64,000 nucleotides of DNA, taken from the NCBI RefSeq assembly GCF_016195855.1, contig NZ_JACPYU010000027.1, positions 51,265 through 115,264 on the forward strand, read 5' to 3'. This stretch comes from Aquabacterium sp. Its GTDB lineage: Bacteria > Pseudomonadota > Gammaproteobacteria > Burkholderiales > Burkholderiaceae_C. The notes beneath the pieces were generated by a model, which saw only the letters and a program-made list of their open reading frames with translations, had not been told where the DNA came from and did not search any database. Positions 15,722 through 24,701 of the stretch are shown in pieces (the first letter of the stretch is position 1; each line of letters opens with the position of its first letter). Both the position numbers and the translations under genes were made by a program.

Positions 15722-17914
15722 TCATCGGATCACACTGATGTAGAACTCCGACGCGGGATCAGGAACGCCCTCGAGGCGGCTGATCAGGAACAGCCCCTTG
15801 CCGTCTGCCCCATGGAAGACAGCGGTGCCGCGCTGACCGTAGGAGCGTCCAGCAACGGCCAAGGGAGCAAGCGAGAACTTGTTCTTGAGTTGCATGAAGT
15901 CACTCGTATACAGGTTCAGGTGGTTGTAGCAAGCTGCCGTAGGAATGATCAGACACTGATAGTTGTCTGCTTCAATCAGGGCGATCTCGTTGACCGCGCT
16001 GGTCTGGCTCAGCGACATGATCTTCCAGCCATAGGTACCGGTGCTCAAGGGCAATGCGCCTGTGTAGAGCATGTCCTGGGCCGCCGTCGCGGAGGCCTTG
16101 AAGGCGTTGCCGCAGGCCGTGTAGATCGTGCCGCCGTCATCGCTCATCCACAGGTTGCCGCACATGGCGTAATCACCGTGGTAGCGCGAATCACCAACAT
16201 AGCTGGCGGTCCCCTTGTCAAGGTTCCAGCGTGCGATGTCACTCGGCGACAGACCATTGTCAGCCGTGTAGATTGCGCTCACTGCCGTGTTGAGCTTGGC
16301 ATGTGCACCCGCGTACAACAACCAACCAACCAGGCTCTCGGTATTCGTGTCCACGTCAATGGAGTGCAGGCTCACCCACTGATCGGCGGCCGGCGTGACA
16401 TGCACATGCCGGTAGCCATCCAGCACCAGATCAAATGCCTTGGTCGACAGGTTCAGCAGCTTGACATTGGGGCTGGCATCGGCGGACAAGGTAGTGAGGT
16501 CGACCCAGGTGACCAGTGCATCGTGACCAACCGCAGCCTCCTGACCATTGGGCGACAGGGCCAAGGCAACGGGCAGCTTGTTGAGTGCCAGTGTTTTCTC
16601 GGTTCGGGTGGCCGTGTCATAGACATACAGCGCGTTCGCGGGCCAACTCGACACCATGACGATCGCATTCAGCGCCTGGCTATAACGGGCATCCACCACG
16701 TTGTGCGTCAAGCCGGTGCGACGGAGCACACTCAAGGCCGCCACCCCAACCTCTTCCACGGGGTCGCTGGTGACCAGGTAACTGGACTGGATCTTGATCG
16801 GGCTGTTCTTGACCTCGGCCTTGCAGGCGCTGTCATAGCAGACCTTCAAGGTGATCGTGTCGTTGAGCGTGCCCTCGTACTTGCTTGCCGGCGCGGCGTA
16901 CTGCACCAGCACGTCCGTTTCCGATGCGGAGATCCTGGAGAGTTGGACCGAATCGATGCCGTTGTTCGTGTGGGACTCCATCACATACAAGGGCTTGTTG
17001 GCGGCATCCACGGTAGATACCTTGACGGTCTCCAGGGCGCCCGCGCTCTTGCTGAAGCGCGAGGCGACAACCTGGATGCTGTCCCTGTCCAGCCCCGCTG
17101 TGGCTGTGGCATAGCTCACGCCACCGACCGTCGCCGCACGCAGGTTCAGTGTGTACGGGGCCCACACGCCGTAGCCATCGGTCCGTTCGGCGGAACGCCG
17201 TGCGCGCACAAGACCGATGTCCGGTGCAAAGTAGTTTTCTTCGGTGAACGTGACCGTGATGGTCTGCAGCGCGCCGGTATTGGGATCCTTGATCGCCGAA
17301 GACGTCAGGGTGACGACGGTGACTTCCGTGAAGTGGGCCACTTGCCGAGCCGTGCCAAGCACGTCGATCGTTTCCATGCCGCGGAAGGTCTGGGTGACGC
17401 TGCCTTTGAAATTGTCATCGAGGCCATCGTTATCCCAGTCCCGGCCGAGGCTGCCCGCCGCGTTGGCAGTGCGCGGCACGCCAACCGTGTAGCTGCTGGC
17501 CGGGTAGGCCATGAAGCTGGGCAGGGCCGTCTTCATGCCCGGGAACATGTCTTCACCACCGAAGGGGTCCAGGATGCTGACACCGCCGGCCGATACGCGG
17601 TACACGGTGTCATTGATGGTGTCCTGATCCACCTCACGCAGCGTGGCCTCACCCACCGCATCCGGCCCGGTGATCACCGTGCGCGTGATGGCATTGGTGG
17701 TCGTGCTTTCGGACTCGGTGACGTCGTAAACCCACGCATCACCCTGGTGGAGCGGGAAGATGTTGGTGGTGCTCAGGTCCACGGCCTGGCCAGTCTGTGC
17801 GGGCTGAGCGGCGCTCTCAGGGGTGCTGCCACCGCCGCCTCCACCGCAAGCCACCAGGCCAGCCATGAGCAAACCGCCCGCGGCAAGCCGCAGGCGCTGG
17901 ATCATCCTTGTCAT
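15722..17914 (-). CDS. Large lipoprotein with C-terminal beta-propeller-like region
   Basis: A 730-aa lipoprotein: N-terminal positively charged signal, lipobox LVAC then GGGGGG. Residues about 50-260 include a conserved-looking block (PLHQGDAWVYDVTESEST, later DWDNDGLDDNFKGS, an EF-hand-like acidic loop). The C-terminal half has YVYDTATRTEKTLAL-type repeats (LYVYDTATR, LSPNGQEAAVGHDALVTWVDL) typical of WD40/YVTN beta-propellers, plus cysteine pairs that could form disulfides. It is likely outer-membrane or surface bound. No enzymatic residues are visible. It is a single gene with a terminator 3' of it; the neighbouring lipoprotein on the same strand is 217 bp away. Confidence 0.7.
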   Translation of the reverse strand: MTRMIQRLRLAAGGLLMAGLVACGGGGGGSTPESAAQPAQTGQAVDLSTTNIFPLHQGDAWVYDVTESESTTTNAITRTVITGPDAVGEATLREVDQDTINDTVYRVSAGGVSILDPFGGEDMFPGMKTALPSFMAYPASSYTVGVPRTANAAGSLGRDWDNDGLDDNFKGSVTQTFRGMETIDVLGTARQVAHFTEVTVVTLTSSAIKDPNTGALQTITVTFTEENYFAPDIGLVRARRSAERTDGYGVWAPYTLNLRAATVGGVSYATATAGLDRDSIQVVASRFSKSAGALETVKVSTVDAANKPLYVMESHTNNGIDSVQLSRISASETDVLVQYAAPASKYEGTLNDTITLKVCYDSACKAEVKNSPIKIQSSYLVTSDPVEEVGVAALSVLRRTGLTHNVVDARYSQALNAIVMVSSWPANALYVYDTATRTEKTLALNKLPVALALSPNGQEAAVGHDALVTWVDLTTLSADASPNVKLLNLSTKAFDLVLDGYRHVHVTPAADQWVSLHSIDVDTNTESLVGWLLYAGAHAKLNTAVSAIYTADNGLSPSDIARWNLDKGTASYVGDSRYHGDYAMCGNLWMSDDGGTIYTACGNAFKASATAAQDMLYTGALPLSTGTYGWKIMSLSQTSAVNEIALIEADNYQCLIIPTAACYNHLNLYTSDFMQLKNKFSLAPLAVAGRSYGQRGTAVFHGADGKGLFLISRLEGVPDPASEFYISVIR

Positions 17915-18029
17915 TTCTTTCTCCCTGTAATAACTGTGAGATTTTACCGAGCAAGTCGCACCACTCGCTCTCGTTGCCCCTTGTTTGGATGCCCGGCATG
18001 GCGGGCCCGGCAGACACCGAGTCCGAAAA

Positions 18030-18057
18030 ACAAAGGCGCCGCGACAAGCGCGGCGCC
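18030..18057 (-). terminator. Terminator of the monooxygenase gene
   Basis: A 9-bp GC stem GGCGCCGCG/CGCGGCGCC (18035-18043 with 18049-18057); on the minus strand it is followed by TTTGTTTTT. Confidence 0.82.
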
Positions 18058-18102
18058 ATATGCCATCAACAGGCCCTCAACAGGCCCCCAACAGAACCGG
18101 GA

Positions 18103-19689
18103 TCAGCGCTGGGCCACCCGAGCCATGGCCTGGTCACCTGCCAGCCCACCGATGCCGGCGGCACCCGAGCCCGAGGTCTTGCCCACGCCCTTGGCACCAC
18201 CGCACTTCACGAAGTTGTAGTCACCTTCGTTGACGTTGCGGGTCTCCATCCAGTAGCGCCAGGTGGACTTGGGCCAGATGGCGAAGTTGATGCCATCCGC
18301 AGTCTGGTACCAGCTCTTGCAACCCGAACTCCACACGGTGCCTTGCAACGCCTGGGTCATCTCGCCCAGGAAGCGGGTCATGGCCTGGGGCTTGACGTCG
18401 ATGTAGTCCACGCCCTTTTCCTTGACCTTCTTCATGCACTGGATGATGTACTCGGCCTGTGCTTCGATCATGAAGATGATGGAGTTGTGGCCCAGGCCGG
18501 TGTGCGGGCCGACCAGTTGGTACATGTTCGGGTAGTTGGCCGTGGTGATGCCCAGATAAGACGTGGGGCTGACCTTCCAGTCTTCCTGCACGGTGTGGCC
18601 ATTGAGGCCACGCATCTCGAAGCTCTTCATGTAGATGCGCGGGTCCACGATGAAGCCGGTGCCCAGGATGATGCAGTCCAGCTTGCGCTCCTTGCCATCG
18701 CTGGTGATGATGCCGTCGGGCGTGATCTCGCGGATGCCATCGGTGACCAGCTCCACATTGGGGCGGTTGAAGGTGGGGTACCACTTGTTGGAGATCAGGA
18801 TGCGCTTGCAACCCAGGGTGTAGTCAGGCGTGAGCTTCTTGACCAGCGCAGGGTCCTTCACCTGGTAGGAAATGAACTTCTTGAGCAGGCCTTCGCCGAT
18901 GCGGGCCATCCAGGGGTTGAGGATGGGCCACACGCGTGATTCGTTGGTCCAGTACAGGCGCCAGCGGTGCAGGGTACGGGTGAAGGGCAGGGCCTTGAAG
19001 GTCCACTTGCGGAAGGCCGAGTAGCTGCGCTCGTCACGAGGGATCACCCAGGCCGGTGTGCGCTGGAACACATGCAACTTGCCCACCTTCGGTGCGATCT
19101 CGGGCACGTACTGGATGGCCGAGCCGCCGGTGCCGATGGAGGCCACGTTCTTGCCGGTCAGGTTGTAGCTGTGGTCCCAGTCAGCCGAGTGCATGACCTT
19201 GCCCTTGAAGTCCTTCAAGCCCTTGATGTCAGGGATGGCAGGCACGTGCAGCGGGCCGGAGGCCAGCACCCAGTGGCGCGCCATGATGGTCTCGCCGCCC
19301 ACCGTCTTGATGACCCACTTGCCGATGCCTTCATTGAACACGGCACTGACCACTTCCTGGTTGAAGTGGATGTGCGGGCGCAGGTTGTACTTCTTGACGG
19401 TATCCAGGATGTACTGCTGGATCTCGTTCCAGGGGGCGTAACGCTTGGTCCAGTTGGACTTGGTCTCGAACGAGTACGAGTACATGTGCGATTGCACGTC
19501 GCATGCGGCACCGGGGTAGTGGTTGTCGCGCCAGGCGCCACCCACTTCGCTCTTCTTCTCCAGGATCAGGAAGTCGTTGATGCCGTTCTTTTGCAGCTGG
19601 ATGGCCATGCAGATGCCACCGAAGCCGGCACCAGCAATGGCGACCTCAACCTCGCGGACGGGAGAAGAAGAAACGTTTTGATCTGTCAT
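18103..19689 (-). CDS. Flavin-binding Baeyer-Villiger-type monooxygenase
   Basis: A 528-aa flavoprotein. FAD-binding GAGFGG lies at residues 20-25 and the NADPH-binding GTGGSA at about 186-191. The Baeyer-Villiger fingerprint F-x-G-x3-H-x3-W is present as FKGKVMHSADW (161-171). It should insert oxygen beside a carbonyl of a ketone using NADPH and O2, forming an ester or lactone; the substrate (cyclic ketone, steroid or long-chain ketone) is not determinable. Start chosen at 19689: residues before it are low-quality while MTDQNV leads directly into the Rossmann fold. An AraC regulator is divergently encoded 304 bp away across a repeat-containing intergenic region, a common arrangement for inducible catabolic monooxygenases. 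Confidence 0.88.
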   Translation of the reverse strand: MTDQNVSSSPVREVEVAIAGAGFGGICMAIQLQKNGINDFLILEKKSEVGGAWRDNHYPGAACDVQSHMYSYSFETKSNWTKRYAPWNEIQQYILDTVKKYNLRPHIHFNQEVVSAVFNEGIGKWVIKTVGGETIMARHWVLASGPLHVPAIPDIKGLKDFKGKVMHSADWDHSYNLTGKNVASIGTGGSAIQYVPEIAPKVGKLHVFQRTPAWVIPRDERSYSAFRKWTFKALPFTRTLHRWRLYWTNESRVWPILNPWMARIGEGLLKKFISYQVKDPALVKKLTPDYTLGCKRILISNKWYPTFNRPNVELVTDGIREITPDGIITSDGKERKLDCIILGTGFIVDPRIYMKSFEMRGLNGHTVQEDWKVSPTSYLGITTANYPNMYQLVGPHTGLGHNSIIFMIEAQAEYIIQCMKKVKEKGVDYIDVKPQAMTRFLGEMTQALQGTVWSSGCKSWYQTADGINFAIWPKSTWRYWMETRNVNEGDYNFVKCGGAKGVGKTSGSGAAGIGGLAGDQAMARVAQR

Positions 19690-19825
19690 GGCGGCCCTCT
19701 GTTGGCGTGTGGGTCTGTGGTTGAACCGCCGAGCTGGCCTGGGGCCAGCGTGTCGGCGGTTTGTCTCCGAACGTGTTGCCATGTTGCGGGGCGGCGTCCG
19801 GTTGCGCCATGTTCAACTTCGACGA

Positions 19826-19984
19826 GAAATTGATCGTTTCGGCCAGCTCGTGTGTCAGAGTGCCCGCCCTTGCGTGCTGCTTGATTCAGGTCAAAAGGGT
19901 TTACCCGAGGGGCTTGGCGAAGCCTTGGAGACACCCGCCAGCCTGGTCATGCTAAATTCAGCATGAAATTGATTTTTTCGGCCA
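19826..19984 (+). promoter_or_regulatory. Repeated operator-like sites between the monooxygenase and its AraC regulator
   Basis: The 20-mer GAAATTGATcgTTTCGGCCA at 19826-19845 recurs as GAAATTGATttTTTCGGCCA at 19965-19984 (18 of 20 identical), the second copy ending 9 bp before the AraC start. A perfect inverted repeat TCATGCT-aaattc-AGCATGA (19947-19966) abuts the second copy. Direct repeats of this size are typical AraC binding sites. The rest of 19690-19993 has no gene and must hold both divergent promoters. Confidence 0.6.
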
Positions 19985-19993
19985 ACACACCGC

Positions 19994-20995
19994 ATGACCA
20001 CCCGCTCCATCCTGGGTTTGATCTACATGGTCCAGGGGCTCAAACAGCTGGGCGAAGACCCGGAGCCCGTGCTGCAGCGCCATGGCCTGTCCGGGGACAA
20101 GCTGGACCCGACGACCCGCATCGAACGGGCGCGCGAGTTGCGCATCTATGCGGACTGGGCCGAGACCCTGCACGACCCGCTGATCGGCCTGAAGATGGGC
20201 GTCTTCTTTGGCCTGGCGGGCTACGGCCCCCTGGTCATGCTGCTGATGACCTGCCCCACGGCCTATGAGGCCATCCAGACCGGCATCCGCTACCAGCGCC
20301 TGACTTACCTCTATGGCACCCTGAGGCTGGAGCCCGGCGAGCGCCTGAGCGCCCTCATCCTCGACCCCATGATGATGCCCGCCAAGGCCTTCCGCTTCCG
20401 GGTGGATGGCGAGGCCTCGGGCACCTACAAGATGCTGCGCGACATGCAGGCCACCATGGGCCTGAACCTGCGCCCCGAACGGCTGGACATGCCCTACCCC
20501 AAGCCACCTGAAGCCCTGGCTTATGAGGAACACTTCGGCTGCCCCGTGCGCTGGGGCGAGCAAGAGGTGCGCTTCTGGCTGCGCAACGAGTACCTGCAGA
20601 TCAAGCTGCCCACGGCCGACCCCAACGCCCACGCCATGTACCGCACCATGTGCGACCAGCAGCTCAAGCAGCAGGAAGCCAGCAGCGACTCGCTGGCCGA
20701 CCGCGTGCTCAACCACCTGGGCATGTTCAACGGCCACTTCCCATCGGCGGAAGACGTGGCCAAGTCCTTTGACATGTCCGAGCGCAGCCTGCGCCGCCAG
20801 CTCAGCGACGATGGCCGCAGCTTCCGCGACCTGCTGGCCGACGCGCGTTACGCCAAGGCACGCTACCTGCTTAAAAACACCAAGCTGCCGGTTGAGGACA
20901 TTGCGGCGCAGATCGGTTATGCCGAGTCCGCCGCCTTCATCCATGCGTTTCGGCGCTGGGCCGGCACGACGCCGGGCGAGTTCCGTGACCAATGA
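19994..20995 (+). CDS. AraC-family regulator with N-terminal arabinose-binding-like domain
   Basis: A 333-aa regulator of the OruR/ArgR-like AraC branch. The N-terminal ~200 residues are a ligand-sensing domain (DUF/Arabinose_bd type; LIYMVQGLKQLGEDPEPVLQRHGL start). The C-terminal ~100 residues hold two helix-turn-helix motifs: FPSAEDVAKSFDMSERSLRRQL and LPVEDIAAQIGYAESAAFIHAFRRWAGTTPGEFR. It probably activates the divergent monooxygenase gene, and perhaps itself, through the repeats described above. This branch often regulates lipid, steroid or hydrocarbon catabolism; that link is inference. Confidence 0.88.
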   Translation: MTTRSILGLIYMVQGLKQLGEDPEPVLQRHGLSGDKLDPTTRIERARELRIYADWAETLHDPLIGLKMGVFFGLAGYGPLVMLLMTCPTAYEAIQTGIRYQRLTYLYGTLRLEPGERLSALILDPMMMPAKAFRFRVDGEASGTYKMLRDMQATMGLNLRPERLDMPYPKPPEALAYEEHFGCPVRWGEQEVRFWLRNEYLQIKLPTADPNAHAMYRTMCDQQLKQQEASSDSLADRVLNHLGMFNGHFPSAEDVAKSFDMSERSLRRQLSDDGRSFRDLLADARYAKARYLLKNTKLPVEDIAAQIGYAESAAFIHAFRRWAGTTPGEFRDQ

Positions 20996-21073
20996 GTCCC
21001 GTCAACCAGCCCATCAGCCAAGCCCCTACAATCGCGCCCCTGCCTTGCATTACCCTGTGATCGCCCCCTGCCC

Positions 21074-22414
21074 ATGAGCTACTGCGCCATCGACTTCGGC
21101 ACCTCCAACTCGGCCATTGCCATTGCGCGCGCCGCCACCGACAGCGCGGGCCCCGGCATGCGCCTGGTGCCCCTGGAAGGCGAGCACCTGACCATGCCCA
21201 CGGCCGTCTTCTACTGCACGGACGCCGACGACCTGCCGCCGGGCACCTGGCGTGGCACCAGCTTTGACGACAACCTGCCGCGCACCTTTGGCCGCGCCGC
21301 CGTGCAGGCCTACATCGACGGCTACGAAGGCCGCCTGATGCGCTCCATGAAGAGCATCCTGGGCACGGCGCTGGTTGACCAGACCACCGAGGTGGGCCAT
21401 GGCTTTGGCGTGAAGTACCTGGACGTCATCACCGGCTACCTGCGCCACCTGCGCACCCAGGCCGAAAAGGCCGGCAGCCAGAACCTGGACAGCGTGGTCA
21501 TGGGCCGTCCCGTGTTCTTCGTGGACGACGAGCCCGAGCGCGACAAGGCCGCGCAGGCCTCGCTGGAAGCCGCTGCGCGCGCCGTGGGCTTCAAGGACGT
21601 GTCCTTCCAGTTCGAACCGATTGCCGCGGCCTTCGACTACGAACAGCACGTCACCAAAGAAGAGCTGGTGCTGGTGGCCGACATCGGCGGCGGCACGTCA
21701 GACTTTTCCGTGGTGCGCGTGGGCCCGCAGCGCGCCAAGCGCCTGGACCGTCGCGAAGACATCCTGGCCAACCACGGCGTGCACATCGCCGGTACCGATT
21801 TTGACCGCCACATCTCGCTGGCCAGCGTCATGCCGCCCATGGGTTATGGCGGCTTCGGCCCCAGCATCAAGGGCCAGGACCCGCGCCCCGTGCCCAGCCG
21901 CGTCTACTTCGACCTGACCACCTGGCACCTGATCAACACGGTGTACCAGCCGCAGCGCGTGGCCGAGCTGCGCGCCATGGCGGACTTCTATGGCGACCCG
22001 GTGCAGCACCAGCGCCTGATCAAGGTCGTGCTGGAGCGCCTGGGCCATGCCCTGGTGGGCCGCGCCGAAGCGGCCAAGATCGCCGTCTCGCAAGGCGGCG
22101 ACACCGACATCGACCTCACCTTGATTGAAAAAGGCCTGCACAGCCCCTTGAGCGCCGCCCAGGTAGGCAAGGCGCTCAACCCCGATCTGGGGCGCATCGT
22201 GGCCTGTGCACGCGACACGGTGGCGCAAGCCGGCGTGCAGCTCAGCGACATCAACGCGCTGTACTTCACCGGTGGTTCAACCGGCCTGAAGCTGCTGACC
22301 GACCAGCTGGAAGCGGCCTTCCCCGAAGCCAAGGCCGTGCGCGGCGACCGCCTGGCCTCGGTGGCCACCGGCCTGGGCCTGCATGCCGCGCGCCTGTATG
22401 GCGGCCAGGCCTGA
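21074..22414 (+). CDS. Hsp70-family chaperone-like protein, YegD type
   Basis: A 446-aa actin-fold ATPase lacking the DnaK substrate-binding lid, as in E. coli YegD. Phosphate-1 motif IDFGTSNSAIAIA at the N-terminus, phosphate-2 ADIGGGTSDFSVV near 200 and adenosine motif YFTGGSTGLKLL near 395 are all present, so ATP binding is expected. Function of the YegD group is poorly defined (chaperone-like). It appears monocistronic, with a convergent gene 42 bp downstream. Confidence 0.87.
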   Translation: MSYCAIDFGTSNSAIAIARAATDSAGPGMRLVPLEGEHLTMPTAVFYCTDADDLPPGTWRGTSFDDNLPRTFGRAAVQAYIDGYEGRLMRSMKSILGTALVDQTTEVGHGFGVKYLDVITGYLRHLRTQAEKAGSQNLDSVVMGRPVFFVDDEPERDKAAQASLEAAARAVGFKDVSFQFEPIAAAFDYEQHVTKEELVLVADIGGGTSDFSVVRVGPQRAKRLDRREDILANHGVHIAGTDFDRHISLASVMPPMGYGGFGPSIKGQDPRPVPSRVYFDLTTWHLINTVYQPQRVAELRAMADFYGDPVQHQRLIKVVLERLGHALVGRAEAAKIAVSQGGDTDIDLTLIEKGLHSPLSAAQVGKALNPDLGRIVACARDTVAQAGVQLSDINALYFTGGSTGLKLLTDQLEAAFPEAKAVRGDRLASVATGLGLHAARLYGGQA

Positions 22415-22455
22415 TCCAGCTGTGATCAAGGGCTGACAGGGCGGGCGCCCGCGCG

Positions 22456-22677
22456 TCAGCGTGCAGTGCGTGTGCGGCCTTTGCCGCCGCGCCCGAACAC
22501 CAGCCACACCATGCCATGGGCAGCCAGGCCCATGCCCCAACCCCAGGCCACGATGCCTGCCCAGTCGTACTGGCTGCTGGTGGTCGCATTGATGCGCCAC
22601 AGGCCCGCCATCACCATCACGTACACCATCGCGTGGATCGCGAAACTCAGTTGCAAACCTTTGCTGCCTGCGGCCAT
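22456..22677 (-). CDS. Small two-TM membrane protein (2TM-domain type)
   Basis: A 73-aa protein with two hydrophobic helices (AIHAMVYVMVMAGLW and IVAWGWGMGLAAHGMVWLVF) and a basic C-terminus (GRGGKGRTRTAR). The H-x-x-V/M-Y and W-G-x-G-x-x-H pattern is that of the 2TM domain often found N-terminal to histidine kinases or alone. The start at 22677 (MAAGSKG) was chosen over a longer frame because the helix follows directly. Confidence 0.65.
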   Translation of the reverse strand: MAAGSKGLQLSFAIHAMVYVMVMAGLWRINATTSSQYDWAGIVAWGWGMGLAAHGMVWLVFGRGGKGRTRTAR

Positions 22678-23029
22678 GTCTTGTCTCCAAATGCTGTGAA
22701 CAACGAGCCGCGATCTTGACAAGCCACACCCGGCAAGACTTGCCCGCTTGCGCCACGACTTGACCCCACGCACCGGCTTGTCGGGTTTGATTCCATGTGA
22801 TGCCCCCGCCATCGCATCTGGTTACAGGATCGTGCGTCGTATCAGGGCAAGCCCGAAGAGGCGATTCGGACAGGCTTGGCCAGAATGGCCCTGGCCATAT
22901 TTGTGACTTCCATCACGATTTCTTCGGTGCACCGCTTCGAGACAAGAAGGCGCGCTCCTCATGGCACGCCTCACCGGCGTCACGGTGACTTTGTCGTTGC
23001 AACCCATACCGATACCGAGGAGACCCTTC
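22678..23029. other. Divergent intergenic region
   Basis: No gene. A TTGACA (about 22716) on the plus strand and the GAGGAGA ribosome site of the next gene (about 23017) are the only recognisable elements; promoters for both flanking genes must lie here. Confidence 0.35.
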
Positions 23030-24700
23030 ATGGCCCTGAGACGCCTTTCGATTGCATCCAGTCTGCTGACCTTGCTGGCCTCCAGCGTGTTGATGACAGG
23101 TTGCCAGTACCCTGACGACGACAACGCGTCCACCAGCGCCTCGCCCAGCAGCCTGAACCCCGACAGCGCTGACACCCGCAGCTACATCACCGGTGTACGC
23201 AGCACCACCACGCCCGGCGTTGGTGGCGCTGAAGACACCGTGACCTCGGTGCTGAGCCTGGTCGACGACACCACAGGTGCAGAAGTCACCACCGTGGCGC
23301 TGGACCCACTCACCAGCGCGAAGGTGGCTCAGGCCTTCACCGTCACCGCTGACGGCTACCAGGCCGGCCGCCAGACCAAGGCCTACTACGTCTACCAGCA
23401 CAAGCTCTATGAGATCTCGCTGGAGCATGCCGGCAATGTGCTGAGCAAGCCCACGGCGCGCCAGGTATCGAACGAGGCCAATGCATGTGAAGTGCGCGAG
23501 GTCGTCGAGCGCGATACCAGCGCCCAGACGAGCTACCTGAGTTACACGACCGGTGGCGCCGACGGCCTGTGCAACACGCCGGCAGACAACGACGTCAGGA
23601 CAGCCCTGTCCTCCAGCGATGCGAGCACGGCCACGGGCCCGGCCTACATCGACGTGCTGCGCGACAGCACCGGCCTGGTCACCCGCCTTGTGGGCATCGA
23701 CGCCAACCACAAGCTCGTGGTCATCGATGCCAGCACGCAGACAGCGACCAATGTGGTCAACGGCGCCATCCCGACCTGGACGAGCACCGATGTCAGCGGC
23801 GCGACCACGACCCACTTCCATTCCGTCACCCTCTTTGGCAAGGTGGCCGGCACCAAGGACAAGATCTACCTGCGCGTGGGCTCGGACGTTCGCACCCTGG
23901 ACTGGTCCACCAGCACCCTGTCTGCGACGGCCGTGGCCACGCTCAATATGAGTCAAGCCCCCTTGGTGCACACCGACGAGGACGCCACCTATTACGTGGA
24001 CGTGATCCCTGGGGTCGTGCCCGCAGCGGCCATTGCCGTCGTGACCCCTGAGCCCCAGGCAGCCGCCGAACTGGTGCTGATGCGCCTCAAGCCCGGGCAG
24101 AACGCCGAGAAGCTGGCCAGCCTGGGCCTCACCTCGGTGGACGAGGTGCCGGAAGTTGCCGCCCATGCCATGACCCCCAGTTCGCTGGCCATGGTGATCC
24201 GTCGTGACAGCGGCGACACCCTGACCGTCATCGGCAAGGACGGCAGCAAGCGTGATGTGGCCTTGAGCGGCTCGATGGCACGCGTGGGCATCCAGGCCCA
24301 CTTGGGTGAAGTGCTGGTGATCAGCCAGCAATCGGACACGAGCGTAGACACCTCGGCACTGACCCGACTGGACCTGGGCAACAGTGATCATCTGTCTGCG
24401 CTGAGTGCCGCCGCCAGCCTGGTGACGGTCATCAACGGCACCAGCACGACCATCGGTGGTGAAGTGCCCAGCAGCTACCTGCTGTGGAGCGAGAGCGGCA
24501 CCGTGCGCAGCCACAACCTTGGCGGCAACAACACCTTGACCATCGCCAACAACAGCACGCTGACCGGCTGGAATGGCGGCACCTTGAGCGCCACCGTGTC
24601 CAACCTCACCGTGGGCCTGCTGCGTGGCCTCAAGAGCGCCACACCCAACGCCGAGAGCCTGTGGCTGTTCAATGCCGCCAAGGCCGTTGGCGCCAACTGA
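23030..24700 (+). CDS. Lipoprotein of unknown function (556 aa)
   Basis: Signal peptide MALRRLSIASSLLTLLASSVLMTGC with lipobox MTGC, then a Ser/Asp linker. The body is Thr/Ser/Val-rich with alternating strands (VTATNVVNGAIPTW, KIYLRVGSDVRTLDW) and suggests a beta-propeller or beta-sandwich exported protein, similar in style to the large lipoprotein at 15.7-17.9 kb. No catalytic motif. The ATG at 23030 follows a GAGGAGA ribosome site and starts the signal exactly. Its stop is 1 bp from the stop of the convergent gene downstream. Confidence 0.7.
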   Translation: MALRRLSIASSLLTLLASSVLMTGCQYPDDDNASTSASPSSLNPDSADTRSYITGVRSTTTPGVGGAEDTVTSVLSLVDDTTGAEVTTVALDPLTSAKVAQAFTVTADGYQAGRQTKAYYVYQHKLYEISLEHAGNVLSKPTARQVSNEANACEVREVVERDTSAQTSYLSYTTGGADGLCNTPADNDVRTALSSSDASTATGPAYIDVLRDSTGLVTRLVGIDANHKLVVIDASTQTATNVVNGAIPTWTSTDVSGATTTHFHSVTLFGKVAGTKDKIYLRVGSDVRTLDWSTSTLSATAVATLNMSQAPLVHTDEDATYYVDVIPGVVPAAAIAVVTPEPQAAAELVLMRLKPGQNAEKLASLGLTSVDEVPEVAAHAMTPSSLAMVIRRDSGDTLTVIGKDGSKRDVALSGSMARVGIQAHLGEVLVISQQSDTSVDTSALTRLDLGNSDHLSALSAAASLVTVINGTSTTIGGEVPSSYLLWSESGTVRSHNLGGNNTLTIANNSTLTGWNGGTLSATVSNLTVGLLRGLKSATPNAESLWLFNAAKAVGAN

Positions 24701-24701
24701 G

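Noticed and set aside
15719..18220. 833-aa plus-strand open frame
   Set aside because: It lies opposite the lipoprotein gene, is rich in His/Gln/Arg/Gly as shadow frames of GC-rich genes are, and runs past that gene's start; the minus-strand frame has a signal peptide and lipobox.
22913..24514. 533-aa minus-strand open frame
   Set aside because: Shadow of the lipoprotein gene at 23030-24700; no motif and atypical composition.
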